A stretch of 50,377 bases of DNA from an uncultured Lachnospiraceae bacterium (GCA_949051815.1 CARQVR010000021.1:1-50377); one strand, 5' to 3'; positions 8,394 to 17,553 are shown, counted from the stretch's first letter. Numbers and translations: made by a program. Notes: generated from the letters alone by a model not told the origin.

Positions 8394-8930
8394 TTATGAT
8401 GCGCCCGCTCCGGTAATTTCAGCAGAAAAACATTCAGGTATTTCTTCTGTACCCTGCAATTCCTCTAACATGATTTTCTCAATTTTGATGATATCCGGCT
8501 GCGTTGGCGTAAAGCGTACCCCTCTATATAGCAGATTGATTATTTTCTTTGCGTTCTTCTCCAATTCCTGTATCAGTTTTGGATCTGCAATCCTTACGGG
8601 CCGACCGCCTTTGATATATTGACCATCTATATATCTTGCGATCACAGGAAACATATCTTGAAAAAGAAGCACCGTTTTACGGTCAAAGATTTTCACAATC
8701 TTAATTGTGTCTGTAGGCTTGTGCTGCTCCTGCTTTTTCATTACCAGACGTTCAAATTTTTCTATTTTTGAACTGCATGGCACTAACCAATACAACCCCG
8801 TTCTATTGTCTCTGAACGCAAAGTAATGCGGACGCTTCGTGTCCTCATAATTGGCTTTCAGATAGGGGTCTTGTATCTTTGCGAAAAAATCATCTGACAC
8901 AAAATACAGGCTTCCCGTCACAATTTCCAT
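8394..8930 (-). CDS. cptN: Type III toxin-antitoxin endoribonuclease toxin, CptN/ToxN family
   Basis: A 178-aa protein with the ToxN/AbiQ-like pattern: an N-terminal YFVSDDFFAKI stretch, then RPHYFAFRDN, and the core block GLYWLVPCSSKIEKFERLV. Toxins of this family cut RNA and are held inactive by a repeated antitoxin RNA encoded just upstream. That arrangement is present here: a strong promoter, two tandem 45-nt repeats (8994-9083) and a hairpin terminator (8954-8989) before the toxin start. Two 45-nt repeats is the architecture described for CptIN. The ribosome-binding site (AGGGAG) is 11 nt from the ATG. Such loci act in plasmid maintenance or phage abortive infection; which applies here cannot be told. 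Confidence 0.88.
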   Translation of the reverse strand: MEIVTGSLYFVSDDFFAKIQDPYLKANYEDTKRPHYFAFRDNRTGLYWLVPCSSKIEKFERLVMKKQEQHKPTDTIKIVKIFDRKTVLLFQDMFPVIARYIDGQYIKGGRPVRIADPKLIQELEKNAKKIINLLYRGVRFTPTQPDIIKIEKIMLEELQGTEEIPECFSAEITGAGAS

Positions 8931-8953
8931 AAGCGGCTTTTCTCCCTGTACAA

Positions 8954-8989
8954 TTTAAGCCCCCTGCCTTTTAGGGCAAGAGGCTTAAA
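8954..8989 (-). terminator. Terminator between antitoxin RNA and toxin gene
   Basis: The hairpin has a 15-bp stem counting G-U pairs (outer TTTAAGCC/GGCTTAAA) and a six-base loop. The following U-tract is short, consistent with partial read-through into cptN as in other type III loci. Confidence 0.8.
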
Positions 8990-8993
8990 AAAC

Positions 8994-9083
8994 TTTTTCA
9001 CGGTCTATTTATTATTCGCATGACCGGGAGCGAACCACGTTTTCACGGTCAACTTATTATCCGCATAACCGGGAGCGGACTAC
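8994..9083 (-). ncRNA. cptI: Type III antitoxin RNA repeats (CptI-like)
   Basis: Two directly adjacent 45-nt repeats (8994-9038 and 9039-9083) are identical at most positions. The conserved blocks on the RNA strand are CGCTCCCGGT, TGCG.ATAATAA and GACCGTGAAAA. They are transcribed from the promoter at 9114-9142 and end before a leaky terminator, so the RNA is made in excess over toxin mRNA. Each repeat should be cut by the toxin and bind one toxin monomer. An AGGTAG/CTACCT hairpin with a GAAA loop (9089-9104) caps the 5' end. Confidence 0.88.
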
Positions 9084-9113
9084 TTTTAAGGTAGTTTCCT
9101 ACCTGTTGTTATT

Positions 9114-9142
9114 ATTATACGCAAGCCTTGCAAATATGTCAA
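9114..9142 (-). promoter_or_regulatory. Promoter of the cptI-cptN locus
   Basis: A consensus minus-strand promoter: TTGACA at 9137-9142, a 17-nt spacer, and TATAAT at 9114-9119, ending just upstream of the first antitoxin repeat. Confidence 0.88.
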
Positions 9143-9459
9143 TACCACGAAACTTTAAATATGTAAATTTGTTTATTCCCACTCTGTTTTCCGTCCCCGT
9201 CCGGCTATTCTGCAAAGGCTCCAGAACAAACTCGACGTATCGCTTCAAAAAGCGCAGGAATACTTTGAAATGTTTGGAAAGCAGACCGTTTAACATTCAT
9301 TCTTATTTATTTAATCTGTGTCTTATCTGATCTGTGATGTAAGGTAAACCTTTTCAAAACTTACCAGCAGAAAAAATTTGAAAATTTTTATAGAAAGTGT
9401 ATAAAGCCCGCAAAACAGGCAACAATGATACTAAGCAAAAGATAAGAAATACTTATCCT
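9143..9459. other. Gene-poor gap with a possible coding remnant
   Basis: This A+T-rich gap contains no complete gene. Plus-strand positions 9192-9293 read as an open stretch ending in a stop that looks protein-like (containing LQKAQEYFEMFGKQTV), without a start. It may be the 3' end of a lost gene. Nothing else is recognisable. Confidence 0.35.
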
Positions 9460-9466
9460 CCCCTAT

Positions 9467-9518
9467 AAGAAAAGCCCCCGTTACCGCATCAATCGCAGGT
9501 ACGGGGGCTTTTCTTTTT
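9467..9518. terminator. Terminator after the mannosidase operon
   Basis: A strong, nearly symmetric hairpin (AAGAAAAGCCCCCGT pairing with ACGGGGGCTTTTCTT) lies 20 nt beyond the GH38 stop codon. Both sides carry A/T runs, so it can work in both directions. Confidence 0.88.
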
Positions 9519-9539
9519 ATCTCATAAAAATTCCGCCTT

Positions 9540-12500
9540 CTATTTCAGAAGCACCGTCACAATCTCGAAGGGTTTCAGCACGACGTCAACACAGTTGCCG
9601 GACACAGCCGCTTCGCTCTCTGTCTCCTCCAGCAGATTACAGATATACGCCTTTTCAAAGGGCATATTTACCGTCAGTTTCGTCTTGGTGAGGGCGTTCT
9701 CCGACTCGTACATACGGATCACAACACCGTCGCCGTTCTCGGCCTGCTTGATCGTCTCGATGACCACATTGCTGTGCGAGACGCCGGCAAAGGAGAAGTT
9801 CTTTCCGCCCTGTGTGCCCGTCAGGGCTGTGAGCGGCTGGTTCAGCTTATACGCCTCATCCACGGTACCGGCTGTCCGCCAGCCCTCCGCATGGGGATAG
9901 ATCGCGTAGGTGAAATCGTGCTCTTCCTGATCCGCCACCGGATTCGGCTCCGTGCCGGACTTGATGAGCGTCAGCGCCATATTGGAATCTTTCACGGAAT
10001 GACCGTACTTACAGTCGTTTAACAGGGAAACGCCGTAATGTCCTTCCGACAGGTCCATCCACTTCTGCCCGCAGCTCTCGAAACGCGCCACATCCCAGCT
10101 TGTGTTCTGGTGCGTCTTTCTGGTCAGGCTGCCGAACTGGATATCGAAGGTCGCCTCATCGGTATGTACCGTCACCGGAAAATGTACCTTCAAAAGCGTC
10201 TGATGTTCTTTCCAGTCCACATGGGTGACAAAGTCAATGCGGCGGCTGGCTGCGTAAAATATGATTTTCTGGCTGAACGTGGAGTTGGACGCCTTTCTGT
10301 CGATCTCCAGCACGGCGCGCACCGGTCCCATCTCGGTCCATTCCATGCGCTCCACCTGATCCACATCCCAGAATTTCTCGGTATAGTAAATATCAATATC
10401 CCAGTTGTCGAAGTAGATCGGCTTATCCTCATACATCCGCAGCAGATTGGCCTGTTTGCCGGGCTGTACGATCTCACGGTCGTTATCCTTGTCATAGATA
10501 CCCGTAAACATACCGTTCTCATCAAGTCTTACGGTATAAAAAGGAGTCTCCAGTTCCCTGTCTCCATTCAGATGGAAAGGTTTATCCATCTCCCTCGCAT
10601 CAAACGCCACAAAGGACTGATAGCCTTTTGACGGCAGACCTTTCACAAAGGCAACGCTGCCCTCCTTCGTCTTCTGCACCGGATATACATTGCCCTCTCC
10701 GTCCGTGATGGCATTGCCCTCAAATGCACCCAGATTGACGACATCTCCCCGCATCCTGCCAATGGGATTAAAAATGGTGACCGCCTCGCCCTCGCCTGCG
10801 ATGGCGCGTCTGCGCTCCCCGCTCATCTGTGTAAGCTGCTCTGCAAGCTGCGCGTACTCCTTCTTCGTCACTTCATATACTTCATGGATGGCAGAGCCGG
10901 GCAGGGTATCATGGAATTGGTTCAACAGCACCAGCTTCCACATCTCATCCAGCTCTTTCACCGGATATGCCAGCTCTTTCGCCGCCAATACGCCCAGAAA
11001 TTCCAGTTCCATCAGACCAAGTTCCGACTTGCGGTTGGAACGTTTGTTTCTGGCCATGGATGTAAGCGTCCCTCTGTGGTACTCGAAATAGAACTCTCCC
11101 TCCCACACCGGAAGTCTCTTGTTGTCCGCCACGCGCTCCTTCAATTCATCAAAGTAAGTGCGTGCGAACGCCTGGCGCACGGTGGGGATTCCCTTTACGC
11201 CCTTTTCCATGCGGATGGACGTCTCCAGCATCTCTCTTGTCGGGCCGCCGCCGCCGTCCCCGTAGCCGTAGGACACCAGAATGTCATTGTTGATGTCCTT
11301 ATTCTGATAGCGCATCCAGCCGCCCATAATCGAGTCGGGGTGGAGCATACCGTTATAGGTCGTAAAGAAATCCTTGATGGGCTGGCTGACGCCAAGGGTG
11401 GTGATCAGGTGGGTCAGCACTTCGGAACCGTCGATACCGCGCCACATCATCGTGTCGTTTGGTATCTTGTTAAACTGGTTCCATGCCAGCTTGGTCGTCA
11501 TAAAATATTCAATGCCGCACTTTTTCATGATCTGCGGCAACGCCCCGGAATAGCCGAACACATCCGGCAGCCACAGAATCTTGTTATCCACGCCGAACTC
11601 TTCCTTAAAGAATCGCTTGCCGTGCATGAACTGTCTCACGAGAGATTCTCCGGAAGTCAGGTTGCAGTCGGCCTCCAGCCACATGCCGCCCTCCGCCTCC
11701 CAGCGCCCCTCTCTGATCCGCTCCTTCGCCTTCTCGTAAAGCTCCGGATAGCGTGCCTTCAAAAAGGCGTAAAGCTGGGGCTGGCTGGACATAAACTTAT
11801 AATTCGGGTATTCCTCCATCAGCTTAAGGACTGTGGCAAAGCTGCGTCCCACCTTCTCCCTCGTCTGTTCCACCGTCCACCACCACGCCACGTCGATGTG
11901 GGTATGGCCGATGCAGGTTGCGATCACATCCTTGTAACCCGCCATATCGGAGTACAACGCCCGGTCGATATAAGCGGAGGCTTCCTCCAGCGTCCGGTAG
12001 AAGGCGTCCGAATAAGGCGTGCGAAGATCGAGGAAATTAATGGTGGTGTTTAAGATCTCCTGTATATCCTTGCGGTTTTTGTCATCCTCCTCCATTCTGG
12101 AAAAGGCAGCCAGAGACACCCAAAGATCGTAGTAAAGTTTCTCAATGTTCTGGTCGATTTCCCGCATCTGGGTGACCAGATTAAACTCGGTGTGCAGCGT
12201 CCCGCTGTAAGCCTGCAGCTCCAGCGTCAGCTCCTCTCCCGCCACGGCCGACGGGGACAGGAATACATCCCGATGGTTCATGTCGATGCCCTGCACTGCC
12301 TCACCGTTCACAAACAGGAGAAACTGCGGGTTCTTGGCGTCGTCCCACTCGTCGATCTGGGTGCCCACATGAAGCCACATCCGCTTGCCGTCCAGCTCCT
12401 TTGGCACACGGTAGACGGTCTTAAACCAGTAGTGACGGTCCTTGCCGTACCAGTGCATGTTCCGGCAGTCAAATGTCTCCCATGGCACGCTGTCCGCCAT

Positions 12501-12626
12501 GGCGTCCGCAGGATGGAAATAGTTTCCCTCCTTATACTCCCATTTCTCGATGTCGAACTTCTGCTTTACCTTTAGTTTCTTTAATTCCGCGCAGATGACA
12601 TTCACTCTCTTATCTAAAAAATACAT
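9540..12626 (-). CDS. Alpha-mannosidase, glycoside hydrolase family 38
   Basis: A 1028-aa cytoplasmic enzyme (no signal peptide) that removes alpha-linked mannose. The GH38 catalytic domain is explicit: GHTHIDVAWWWTVEQT (metal-ligand His and Asp), then WLPDVFGYSGALPQIM with the catalytic nucleophile Asp, and an HDTLPGSAIHEVY block, followed by the long beta-rich C-terminal domains. The ATG at 12626 is preceded by AAGGAGG at 6 nt. The earlier in-frame ATG (12653) has no such site. It is the last gene of the permease, binding protein, GH130, GH38 operon, 45 nt after the phosphorylase gene. Confidence 0.95.
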   Translation of the reverse strand: MYFLDKRVNVICAELKKLKVKQKFDIEKWEYKEGNYFHPADAMADSVPWETFDCRNMHWYGKDRHYWFKTVYRVPKELDGKRMWLHVGTQIDEWDDAKNPQFLLFVNGEAVQGIDMNHRDVFLSPSAVAGEELTLELQAYSGTLHTEFNLVTQMREIDQNIEKLYYDLWVSLAAFSRMEEDDKNRKDIQEILNTTINFLDLRTPYSDAFYRTLEEASAYIDRALYSDMAGYKDVIATCIGHTHIDVAWWWTVEQTREKVGRSFATVLKLMEEYPNYKFMSSQPQLYAFLKARYPELYEKAKERIREGRWEAEGGMWLEADCNLTSGESLVRQFMHGKRFFKEEFGVDNKILWLPDVFGYSGALPQIMKKCGIEYFMTTKLAWNQFNKIPNDTMMWRGIDGSEVLTHLITTLGVSQPIKDFFTTYNGMLHPDSIMGGWMRYQNKDINNDILVSYGYGDGGGGPTREMLETSIRMEKGVKGIPTVRQAFARTYFDELKERVADNKRLPVWEGEFYFEYHRGTLTSMARNKRSNRKSELGLMELEFLGVLAAKELAYPVKELDEMWKLVLLNQFHDTLPGSAIHEVYEVTKKEYAQLAEQLTQMSGERRRAIAGEGEAVTIFNPIGRMRGDVVNLGAFEGNAITDGEGNVYPVQKTKEGSVAFVKGLPSKGYQSFVAFDAREMDKPFHLNGDRELETPFYTVRLDENGMFTGIYDKDNDREIVQPGKQANLLRMYEDKPIYFDNWDIDIYYTEKFWDVDQVERMEWTEMGPVRAVLEIDRKASNSTFSQKIIFYAASRRIDFVTHVDWKEHQTLLKVHFPVTVHTDEATFDIQFGSLTRKTHQNTSWDVARFESCGQKWMDLSEGHYGVSLLNDCKYGHSVKDSNMALTLIKSGTEPNPVADQEEHDFTYAIYPHAEGWRTAGTVDEAYKLNQPLTALTGTQGGKNFSFAGVSHSNVVIETIKQAENGDGVVIRMYESENALTKTKLTVNMPFEKAYICNLLEETESEAAVSGNCVDVVLKPFEIVTVLLK

Positions 12627-12671
12627 TTCAGCCTCCTTATATCGCTCCGTCAAAGTTTTATGGCATTTTTC

Positions 12672-13652
12672 TTATTCCATACAATCCATCAGCCGGTCCA
12701 CCGTAGTGAATGCCAGTCCTGTCACTGTGTCCGCGCATCCGTAATAGATGGCGATTCTTCCCGTAGCCGCGTCCGCGAGCGCCGCGCAGGGGAATACCAC
12801 ATTCGGCACGTCGCCCACGCACTCGTACAGCTCATGCGGTCCTAAAATATAGTTTCTCGTTCTCTTCTTTACTCTCCATGGCTCCTCCAAATCAAGCAGT
12901 GCACAGCCCATCCGGTAGACAAACCCGTTACAGGTATGAATGACGCCGTGATAAATCAAAAGCCACCCTTCATCCGTCTCAATCGGGACGCTTCCCGCAC
13001 CGATTTTTGTGGACTGCCATGCGGACTCGTCTCCCCTGATCGTCCCCATCACCAGACGGTGCCGTCCCCAATAGGTCAGATCCGGGCTCTCACTTATAAA
13101 AATATCCCCGAAAGGCGTGTGCCCGTTATCGCTCGGCCTGCTCAGCATATAGTACTTTCCCTGTATCTTGCGCGGAAACAGCACCCCGTTTCTGTTGAAC
13201 GGTAAAAACGCGTTTTCTCTCTGATAAAAGGTCTGAAAGTCAAACGTATACGCCAGACCTATGGTGGGATAACCGCTGTACCCGTTGCACCACGTCACAT
13301 AGTATCTGTCCTCGATATAACACACTCTCGGATCGTAGCGGAAGTCCCGCTTCGCCACCTCCGGGCACGCGCCCTGCATGTCAACCGGCTCATCGGAGAT
13401 CTCCCAGCGGATACCGTCCCTGCTGAATCCCGCAAAGATATCCATGCTGATTGATCTGCTGTCACAGCGGAACACCCCCGCGAAGCCGTCCCCATAGGGA
13501 ACTACCGCGCTGTTAAAAATACTGTTGGAATGTTTCGTCGCAAACCGGTCAATGATCGGGTTCTCCTTATATCTCCAGACCGGAAGTTTCTCCGTCCCGT
13601 CCGGCTCCTGCCACGGAATGTTAGAAAGGTATTTGCCAATGATTTTTGCCAT
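12672..13652 (-). CDS. GH130 mannoside phosphorylase
   Basis: A 326-aa five-bladed beta-propeller-type enzyme. The family hallmarks are the catalytic region FRYDPRVCYIEDRYYVTW, PSDNGHTPFGDIF, and IETDEGWLLIYHGV. The late YHGV His and upstream Arg/Lys residues fit the phosphate-using members rather than hydrolases. These split beta-mannosides with phosphate to give mannose-1-phosphate; substrates include Man-beta-1,4-GlcNAc, mannosylglucose and mannooligosaccharides. The GH38 neighbour favours an N-glycan-type substrate, which is inference. The start at 13652 (MAKIIGKYL) has a GAGGGAG site about 11 nt upstream; the longer frame has none. Confidence 0.9.
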   Translation of the reverse strand: MAKIIGKYLSNIPWQEPDGTEKLPVWRYKENPIIDRFATKHSNSIFNSAVVPYGDGFAGVFRCDSRSISMDIFAGFSRDGIRWEISDEPVDMQGACPEVAKRDFRYDPRVCYIEDRYYVTWCNGYSGYPTIGLAYTFDFQTFYQRENAFLPFNRNGVLFPRKIQGKYYMLSRPSDNGHTPFGDIFISESPDLTYWGRHRLVMGTIRGDESAWQSTKIGAGSVPIETDEGWLLIYHGVIHTCNGFVYRMGCALLDLEEPWRVKKRTRNYILGPHELYECVGDVPNVVFPCAALADAATGRIAIYYGCADTVTGLAFTTVDRLMDCME

Positions 13653-13754
13653 AGTTGTCTGTTCTCCCTCTTTCTGTCGTCCATGATTTCCGATCCGTGC
13701 GAAGAATACCCCGTTTTGGACATCCTCCCGCACGAAACCTGATACTTCATATTG

Positions 13755-15188
13755 CTATTTGCCCATAAACTCGTCAACCTGTTTCTGTGCCTCGTCCACG
13801 ACCTCCTGCCATCCGGCTTTCATCAGCTCGTCTTTGATTTCCGGTATCGTTTCTTTCGGGTCACGCACACCGGTCATCACCTCACTCCGGTAACGCATCC
13901 ATATCTCACGGCAGTTTGCCAGCTTATCCGATACCTGTGTGGAATCGAAAGTAAATCCGAGCATCACGGAAGATACCGCCGCCTCGTTTAACGCCCTGAC
14001 CTCATCCCACTGGTTGGTCTCGTTCACGTCCTCCGGCGTTACCGTGAAGAACGTTCCCTGCGTGTATCCGGCCATTGCCCACTCGTTGTTGATCTTATGC
14101 ACCTTGCCGTCTTCCGTATAATTGAAGTTCACGCCCTCTTCCCCGTAGAAGAACATATCGCGCAGCTTAGTGTCCGTATTGATCTTGTCGAGAAGCTGTA
14201 AGCATTTCTCCGGGTACTTCGTGTTGACAGAAATCATGTTTAACGATCCGCGCACAGTCTCGTTTGACAGAATCGTATCACCGATCTTCTGCACCGCAAC
14301 TTCCTTGCCCATCTGGGATCCCCACGCGGTGGCACCTGCGCTCTCCCAGCCCTGCGCTACACGCCACATGTTGTAGACACGCGCCTCGGATAAGGTGGAT
14401 GCGTCAGGATTAATAATCCCTTTCTGATACCATTCGTGAAGCGTCTCCAGCGCGGAATAGATTTCCGGCTCCTCCAGTGTAAAGCATACCTTCCCGTCCG
14501 TATCGTCATATCTCACGCCAAGAATCTGGGTTCCGCCGCCAAGCTGATCGTACACGTCGAAAATATAGTAAACGCCGTCGTTCTTGACATAGACGGGATA
14601 ATCGTTTTTATCCGCCTTCAATGTCTCAAAGGTTTCCGTCAGGGAATCAATCTCCGTCAGGGATGCCAGATCCAGATTGTACTCATCCACCAGTTCCTTA
14701 TCCCACACCGCATAGTTGGTGATGGAGCTGTCCTTATAGCTGGGAATCCCGTAAATCCTGTCTTTCACCTTCACGCCTTCCCAATACTTATCCGGCATCA
14801 GTTCCTTAAGCCCCGGCATGTTTTCGTCGATCATGTCGGTAATATCATAGCACGCGCCCAGATTGATGTCAGCAATATAGTTATTTCCAGTTCCGAAAAT
14901 CATATCAAAAGGTTCGTTTGTGCTCACGATAATGCTGCGGCGCTTATCCCAGTCACCCCACGGAATGACCTCCACCTCCAGATTCACACCGATTTCCGGC
15001 TCTATGTACTCATTCACCTTCGCAATCCAGCTATCGTAGTTTTTCGGCATTCCGTTTCCGATGGTCACCCACTTTAAGTTGACCGTCCCGCCTTCGCCAG
15101 CGTCTGCGTTTCCGCCGCCGCATCCCGCAAGGGTCCCCGCTGTCATCATAACTGCCGCGCCAAGCGCCGCTATTCTTTTCCACTTCAT
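13755..15188 (-). CDS. Carbohydrate ABC transporter solute-binding lipoprotein
   Basis: A 477-aa family 1 extracellular binding protein. It has a lipoprotein signal (TAGTLAGCGGGN), then VNLKWVTIGNGMPK and DMIFGTGNNYIADINLGACYD, typical of LplA/YtcQ-like binding proteins that work with paired LplB/LplC permeases. It should capture an oligosaccharide outside the membrane. The start at 15188 has GGAGAGG eight bases upstream; the longer frame reaches into the structured intercistronic repeat. It lies between its permease genes and the GH130 gene, 102 nt before the latter. Confidence 0.93.
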   Translation of the reverse strand: MKWKRIAALGAAVMMTAGTLAGCGGGNADAGEGGTVNLKWVTIGNGMPKNYDSWIAKVNEYIEPEIGVNLEVEVIPWGDWDKRRSIIVSTNEPFDMIFGTGNNYIADINLGACYDITDMIDENMPGLKELMPDKYWEGVKVKDRIYGIPSYKDSSITNYAVWDKELVDEYNLDLASLTEIDSLTETFETLKADKNDYPVYVKNDGVYYIFDVYDQLGGGTQILGVRYDDTDGKVCFTLEEPEIYSALETLHEWYQKGIINPDASTLSEARVYNMWRVAQGWESAGATAWGSQMGKEVAVQKIGDTILSNETVRGSLNMISVNTKYPEKCLQLLDKINTDTKLRDMFFYGEEGVNFNYTEDGKVHKINNEWAMAGYTQGTFFTVTPEDVNETNQWDEVRALNEAAVSSVMLGFTFDSTQVSDKLANCREIWMRYRSEVMTGVRDPKETIPEIKDELMKAGWQEVVDEAQKQVDEFMGK

Positions 15189-15259
15189 CACTTTTTCCTC
15201 TCCTTTTTCTGTATTATTTTCCGAATCTCCACTTTTCAAAACCTTGCGATTCGCCATGC

Positions 15260-15372
15260 GGAGAATGCTGCTTTTTAGCATTCTCCCATGTGAGACGGAG
15301 TTGCTTTGCAACTCCTAGAAGTTCTTGGCGTCCCGTCCTATGGCGGGACGTCTTTAGAACTTCTTCTCACAT
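15260..15372 (-). repeat. Intercistronic branched-hairpin repeat, copy 1
   Basis: This non-coding element lies between the second permease gene and the binding-protein gene. It has one hairpin (GGAGAATGC/GCATTCTCC, 15260-15286). Next comes an outer stem (ATGTGAGA 15288-15295 with TCTCACAT 15365-15372) enclosing two more: GGAGTTGC/GCAACTCC, and AGAAGTTCT/AGAACTTCT with an inner CGTCCCG/CGGGACG. The outer stem touches the permease stop codon. A second copy with different stem sequences is at 45704-45796. It may stabilise or process the mRNA so that the binding protein is made in excess. Confidence 0.85.
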
Positions 15373-16289
15373 TATTCTTTAACCGACCCCACCGTCAGTC
15401 CCGAAATAAAATACTTCTGGAAGAACGGATAGGTGCACGCGATGGGCACGATAATAACGATCGCAATCGCCATACGCACACTCTCCGTCGGCATACTCAG
15501 CTTATACTCCTGCAATGAGAGTCCGCCATACGGGTTGTTCGCTATGTACTCGATGTTCTTCTGCATCTGGTTCAGCAATGACTGTAACGTCTGCTTTTTC
15601 GTGTCCTGAATATACAGGGATGCCTGAAACCAGTCGTTCCAGTAGCCGAATGCCGCAAACATACCGATTGTCGCCATCACCGGCTTGGAAATCGGCAGCA
15701 CGATCTGCGACCAGATCCGGAACTGCCCCGCACCGTCAATCTTCGCGGACTCTATGATGGAATCCGGCACCGTGGTCCTGAAAAAGGTACGGCAGATGGT
15801 CACGCTGAAAGCCGAGCAGGCAAGAGGCAGGATCAGCGCCCAGATATTGTTATTCAGTTTTAAAATATTATTTACCACCACGTAGCTGGCAAGCATACCG
15901 CCGTTAAACACCATCGGTATGAAGAGCAGCCATGTATAAATCTTTTTCAGTTTAAAGTTTCGTCTGGATACCACATAACCCATGGACGTGTTCAGGGCTA
16001 TGGAAATCACGGTACCGATCACCGTCACCGCTGCGGACATGAACACCGCCCGCAAAATCGTCAGCCGTTCATTCCACAAAAACTCATAGGCGGAAGCGGA
16101 AAGCACCTGCGGCACCAGTTGGTATCCGTTGGTACGAAGCACCTCCTCGTCCGTAATGGATATCGAAAAAACAAACAGCAGCGGAATCACACACATAACT
16201 GCCAGTATCAGGAACACCAGATTGAACACGACGTTGGTCGACGTCTTGATCTGATTCAGCGACTGGCCGCTTTTATCCATTTTACTCAC
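15372..16289 (-). CDS. Carbohydrate ABC transporter permease (LplC/MalG-like)
   Basis: A 305-aa integral membrane protein with six predicted helices and the conserved cytoplasmic EAA loop (ESAKIDGAGQFRIWSQIVLP), which contacts the ATPase. The end GLTVGSVKE is typical of the LplC/YtcP group. I take a GTG at 16289 as start because GGAGGTG lies eight bases before it; an upstream GTG overlaps that site. It lies 15 nt after the first permease gene. No ATPase gene is present, so a shared MsmK-type ATPase elsewhere is expected. Confidence 0.93.
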   Translation of the reverse strand: MSKMDKSGQSLNQIKTSTNVVFNLVFLILAVMCVIPLLFVFSISITDEEVLRTNGYQLVPQVLSASAYEFLWNERLTILRAVFMSAAVTVIGTVISIALNTSMGYVVSRRNFKLKKIYTWLLFIPMVFNGGMLASYVVVNNILKLNNNIWALILPLACSAFSVTICRTFFRTTVPDSIIESAKIDGAGQFRIWSQIVLPISKPVMATIGMFAAFGYWNDWFQASLYIQDTKKQTLQSLLNQMQKNIEYIANNPYGGLSLQEYKLSMPTESVRMAIAIVIIVPIACTYPFFQKYFISGLTVGSVKE

Positions 16290-16304
16290 GTTCCCCACCT
16301 CCTT

Positions 16305-17288
16305 CTATATAATCCGGTTCTCGTTGTCGATTTTACTTACGATCCAGTTGGCCAGAAGAATCGTCCCGCAACTGCAGATCGCCTGGAAGAACGACGCTGC
16401 CGCCGTCTGTCCGATCGGCGCCGAAGACTGGATCGCATTATATATGTAAGTGTCAAATGTTGAAGCCGTCGTGTAAAGCGATGCCGGGAGCTGTCCCGTC
16501 ACCTGATAGAACAGACCGAAATCGGAATTGAAAATCTTACCGCAGTCTAAAATCAACATCATGATAAACACGGGCTTGATCGCAGGGAGCGTAATGTGTC
16601 TTGCCTGCTGTGCCTTCGTCGCGCCGTCCATCACCGCCGCCTCATACAGGGAAGGATCGATGCCTGTGATGCTTGCAAGGTAGAGCACCATACCATATCC
16701 CATACCCTTCCATGTGTTCAGAAAGATAAGGATAAACGGCCAGTACTTACTCTCCTGATACCACATGATCCGCTCGCCGCCCATCGCGGTTATAAGACCG
16801 TTGATATAACCTCTCTCCGGCGTCAGAAGCGCGTATACAAAATAGCTGATAACGACCCACGACATAAAGTAGGGCAGAAACATCATCGTCTGGTACACCT
16901 TGGACGCCTTTTTGTTGCGCATACTGCTCAGCATCAGCGCGCCGCCTACCGCAACACTGGCGCTGATAATGATAAACGCGATGTTGTAGAGGATCGTGTT
17001 TCGCAAAAGCATGGTAAATGAGTTGGATGTGAAGAAATAGCTGAAATTCCCGAATCCGGCCCAATCGCTGTGCAGCAGATTGTAAATAAACCCATGTCCG
17101 CCGGGCGACAGCTTATATACCTTAAAGGCAATAATCACACCAAACATCGGCAGATAGGAAAAGATCAGAAACCACAGCAGGGTAGGAAGCGACAGCAGAA
17201 ACAGCTCTGTGTCGTCTTTTGACCAGCGCCTGTTCCGGGACTTTCTGATGCGCGCTTTTTCTCCGCCTGACATCTCATTCCTTTTCAT
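16305..17288 (-). CDS. Carbohydrate ABC transporter permease (LplB-like)
   Basis: A 327-aa permease with six predicted membrane helices, the N-terminal ELFLLSLPTLLWFLIFSYLP segment and the EAA loop EAAVMDGATKAQQARHITLP. It pairs with the following permease to form the channel. It is the first gene of the operon, with an AGGAGG site 8 nt before ATG 17288 and a consensus promoter 47-75 nt upstream, divergent from the LacI gene. Confidence 0.93.
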   Translation of the reverse strand: MKRNEMSGGEKARIRKSRNRRWSKDDTELFLLSLPTLLWFLIFSYLPMFGVIIAFKVYKLSPGGHGFIYNLLHSDWAGFGNFSYFFTSNSFTMLLRNTILYNIAFIIISASVAVGGALMLSSMRNKKASKVYQTMMFLPYFMSWVVISYFVYALLTPERGYINGLITAMGGERIMWYQESKYWPFILIFLNTWKGMGYGMVLYLASITGIDPSLYEAAVMDGATKAQQARHITLPAIKPVFIMMLILDCGKIFNSDFGLFYQVTGQLPASLYTTASTFDTYIYNAIQSSAPIGQTAAASFFQAICSCGTILLANWIVSKIDNENRII

Positions 17289-17324
17289 TACTTTTACCTC
17301 CTTCGTTTATATTTTATTTATTTT

Positions 17325-17363
17325 TGTTAACAGCATATTAACATTTATTTTAATATATGTCAA
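17325..17363 (-). promoter_or_regulatory. Promoter and operator of the mannoside operon
   Basis: On the minus strand TTGACA (17358-17363), a 17-nt spacer and TAATAT (17335-17340) form a near-consensus promoter. An inverted repeat TGTTAA-7-TTAACA (17325-17343) covers the -10 box, a good position for repression by the divergent LacI-type regulator. Confidence 0.8.
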
Positions 17364-17464
17364 CATCAGATATACAATTCTGTTATCTTTTTCTTGATTT
17401 TCATACTTTTTTTGTGCATCTTTCTTGCATTCGTCAGATTTTAGCGCATTTTTACAAAACACTT

Positions 17465-17549
17465 ATGTTTACAAATATAAATTTATACACATATTATTAT
17501 GCGGATTCATACGCAAAGATCCACAATTCGAATTAACATTTGTAAACAT
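17465..17549. promoter_or_regulatory. Paired operator-like sites upstream of lacI-type gene
   Basis: ATGTTTACAAAT (17465-17476) and its exact reverse complement ATTTGTAAACAT (17538-17549) flank about 60 nt. The second lies inside a perfect 8-bp inverted repeat, ACAATTCG ... CGAATTGT (17523-17557). Such spaced sites would allow looping and autoregulation. The assignment to the adjacent regulator is inference. Confidence 0.5.
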
Positions 17550-17553
17550 CGAA

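Noticed and set aside
8994..9083. Tandem repeats considered as a small CRISPR array
   Set aside because: The two 45-nt units are directly adjacent with no spacer, no cas genes are near, and the arrangement matches a type III antitoxin RNA.
10884..12053. Long plus-strand open frame opposite the GH38 gene (389 codons)
   Set aside because: It is the antisense shadow of a clearly recognisable alpha-mannosidase; it has no ribosome-binding site or family features. Similar shadows opposite thrS and the GH2 gene were dropped for the same reason.
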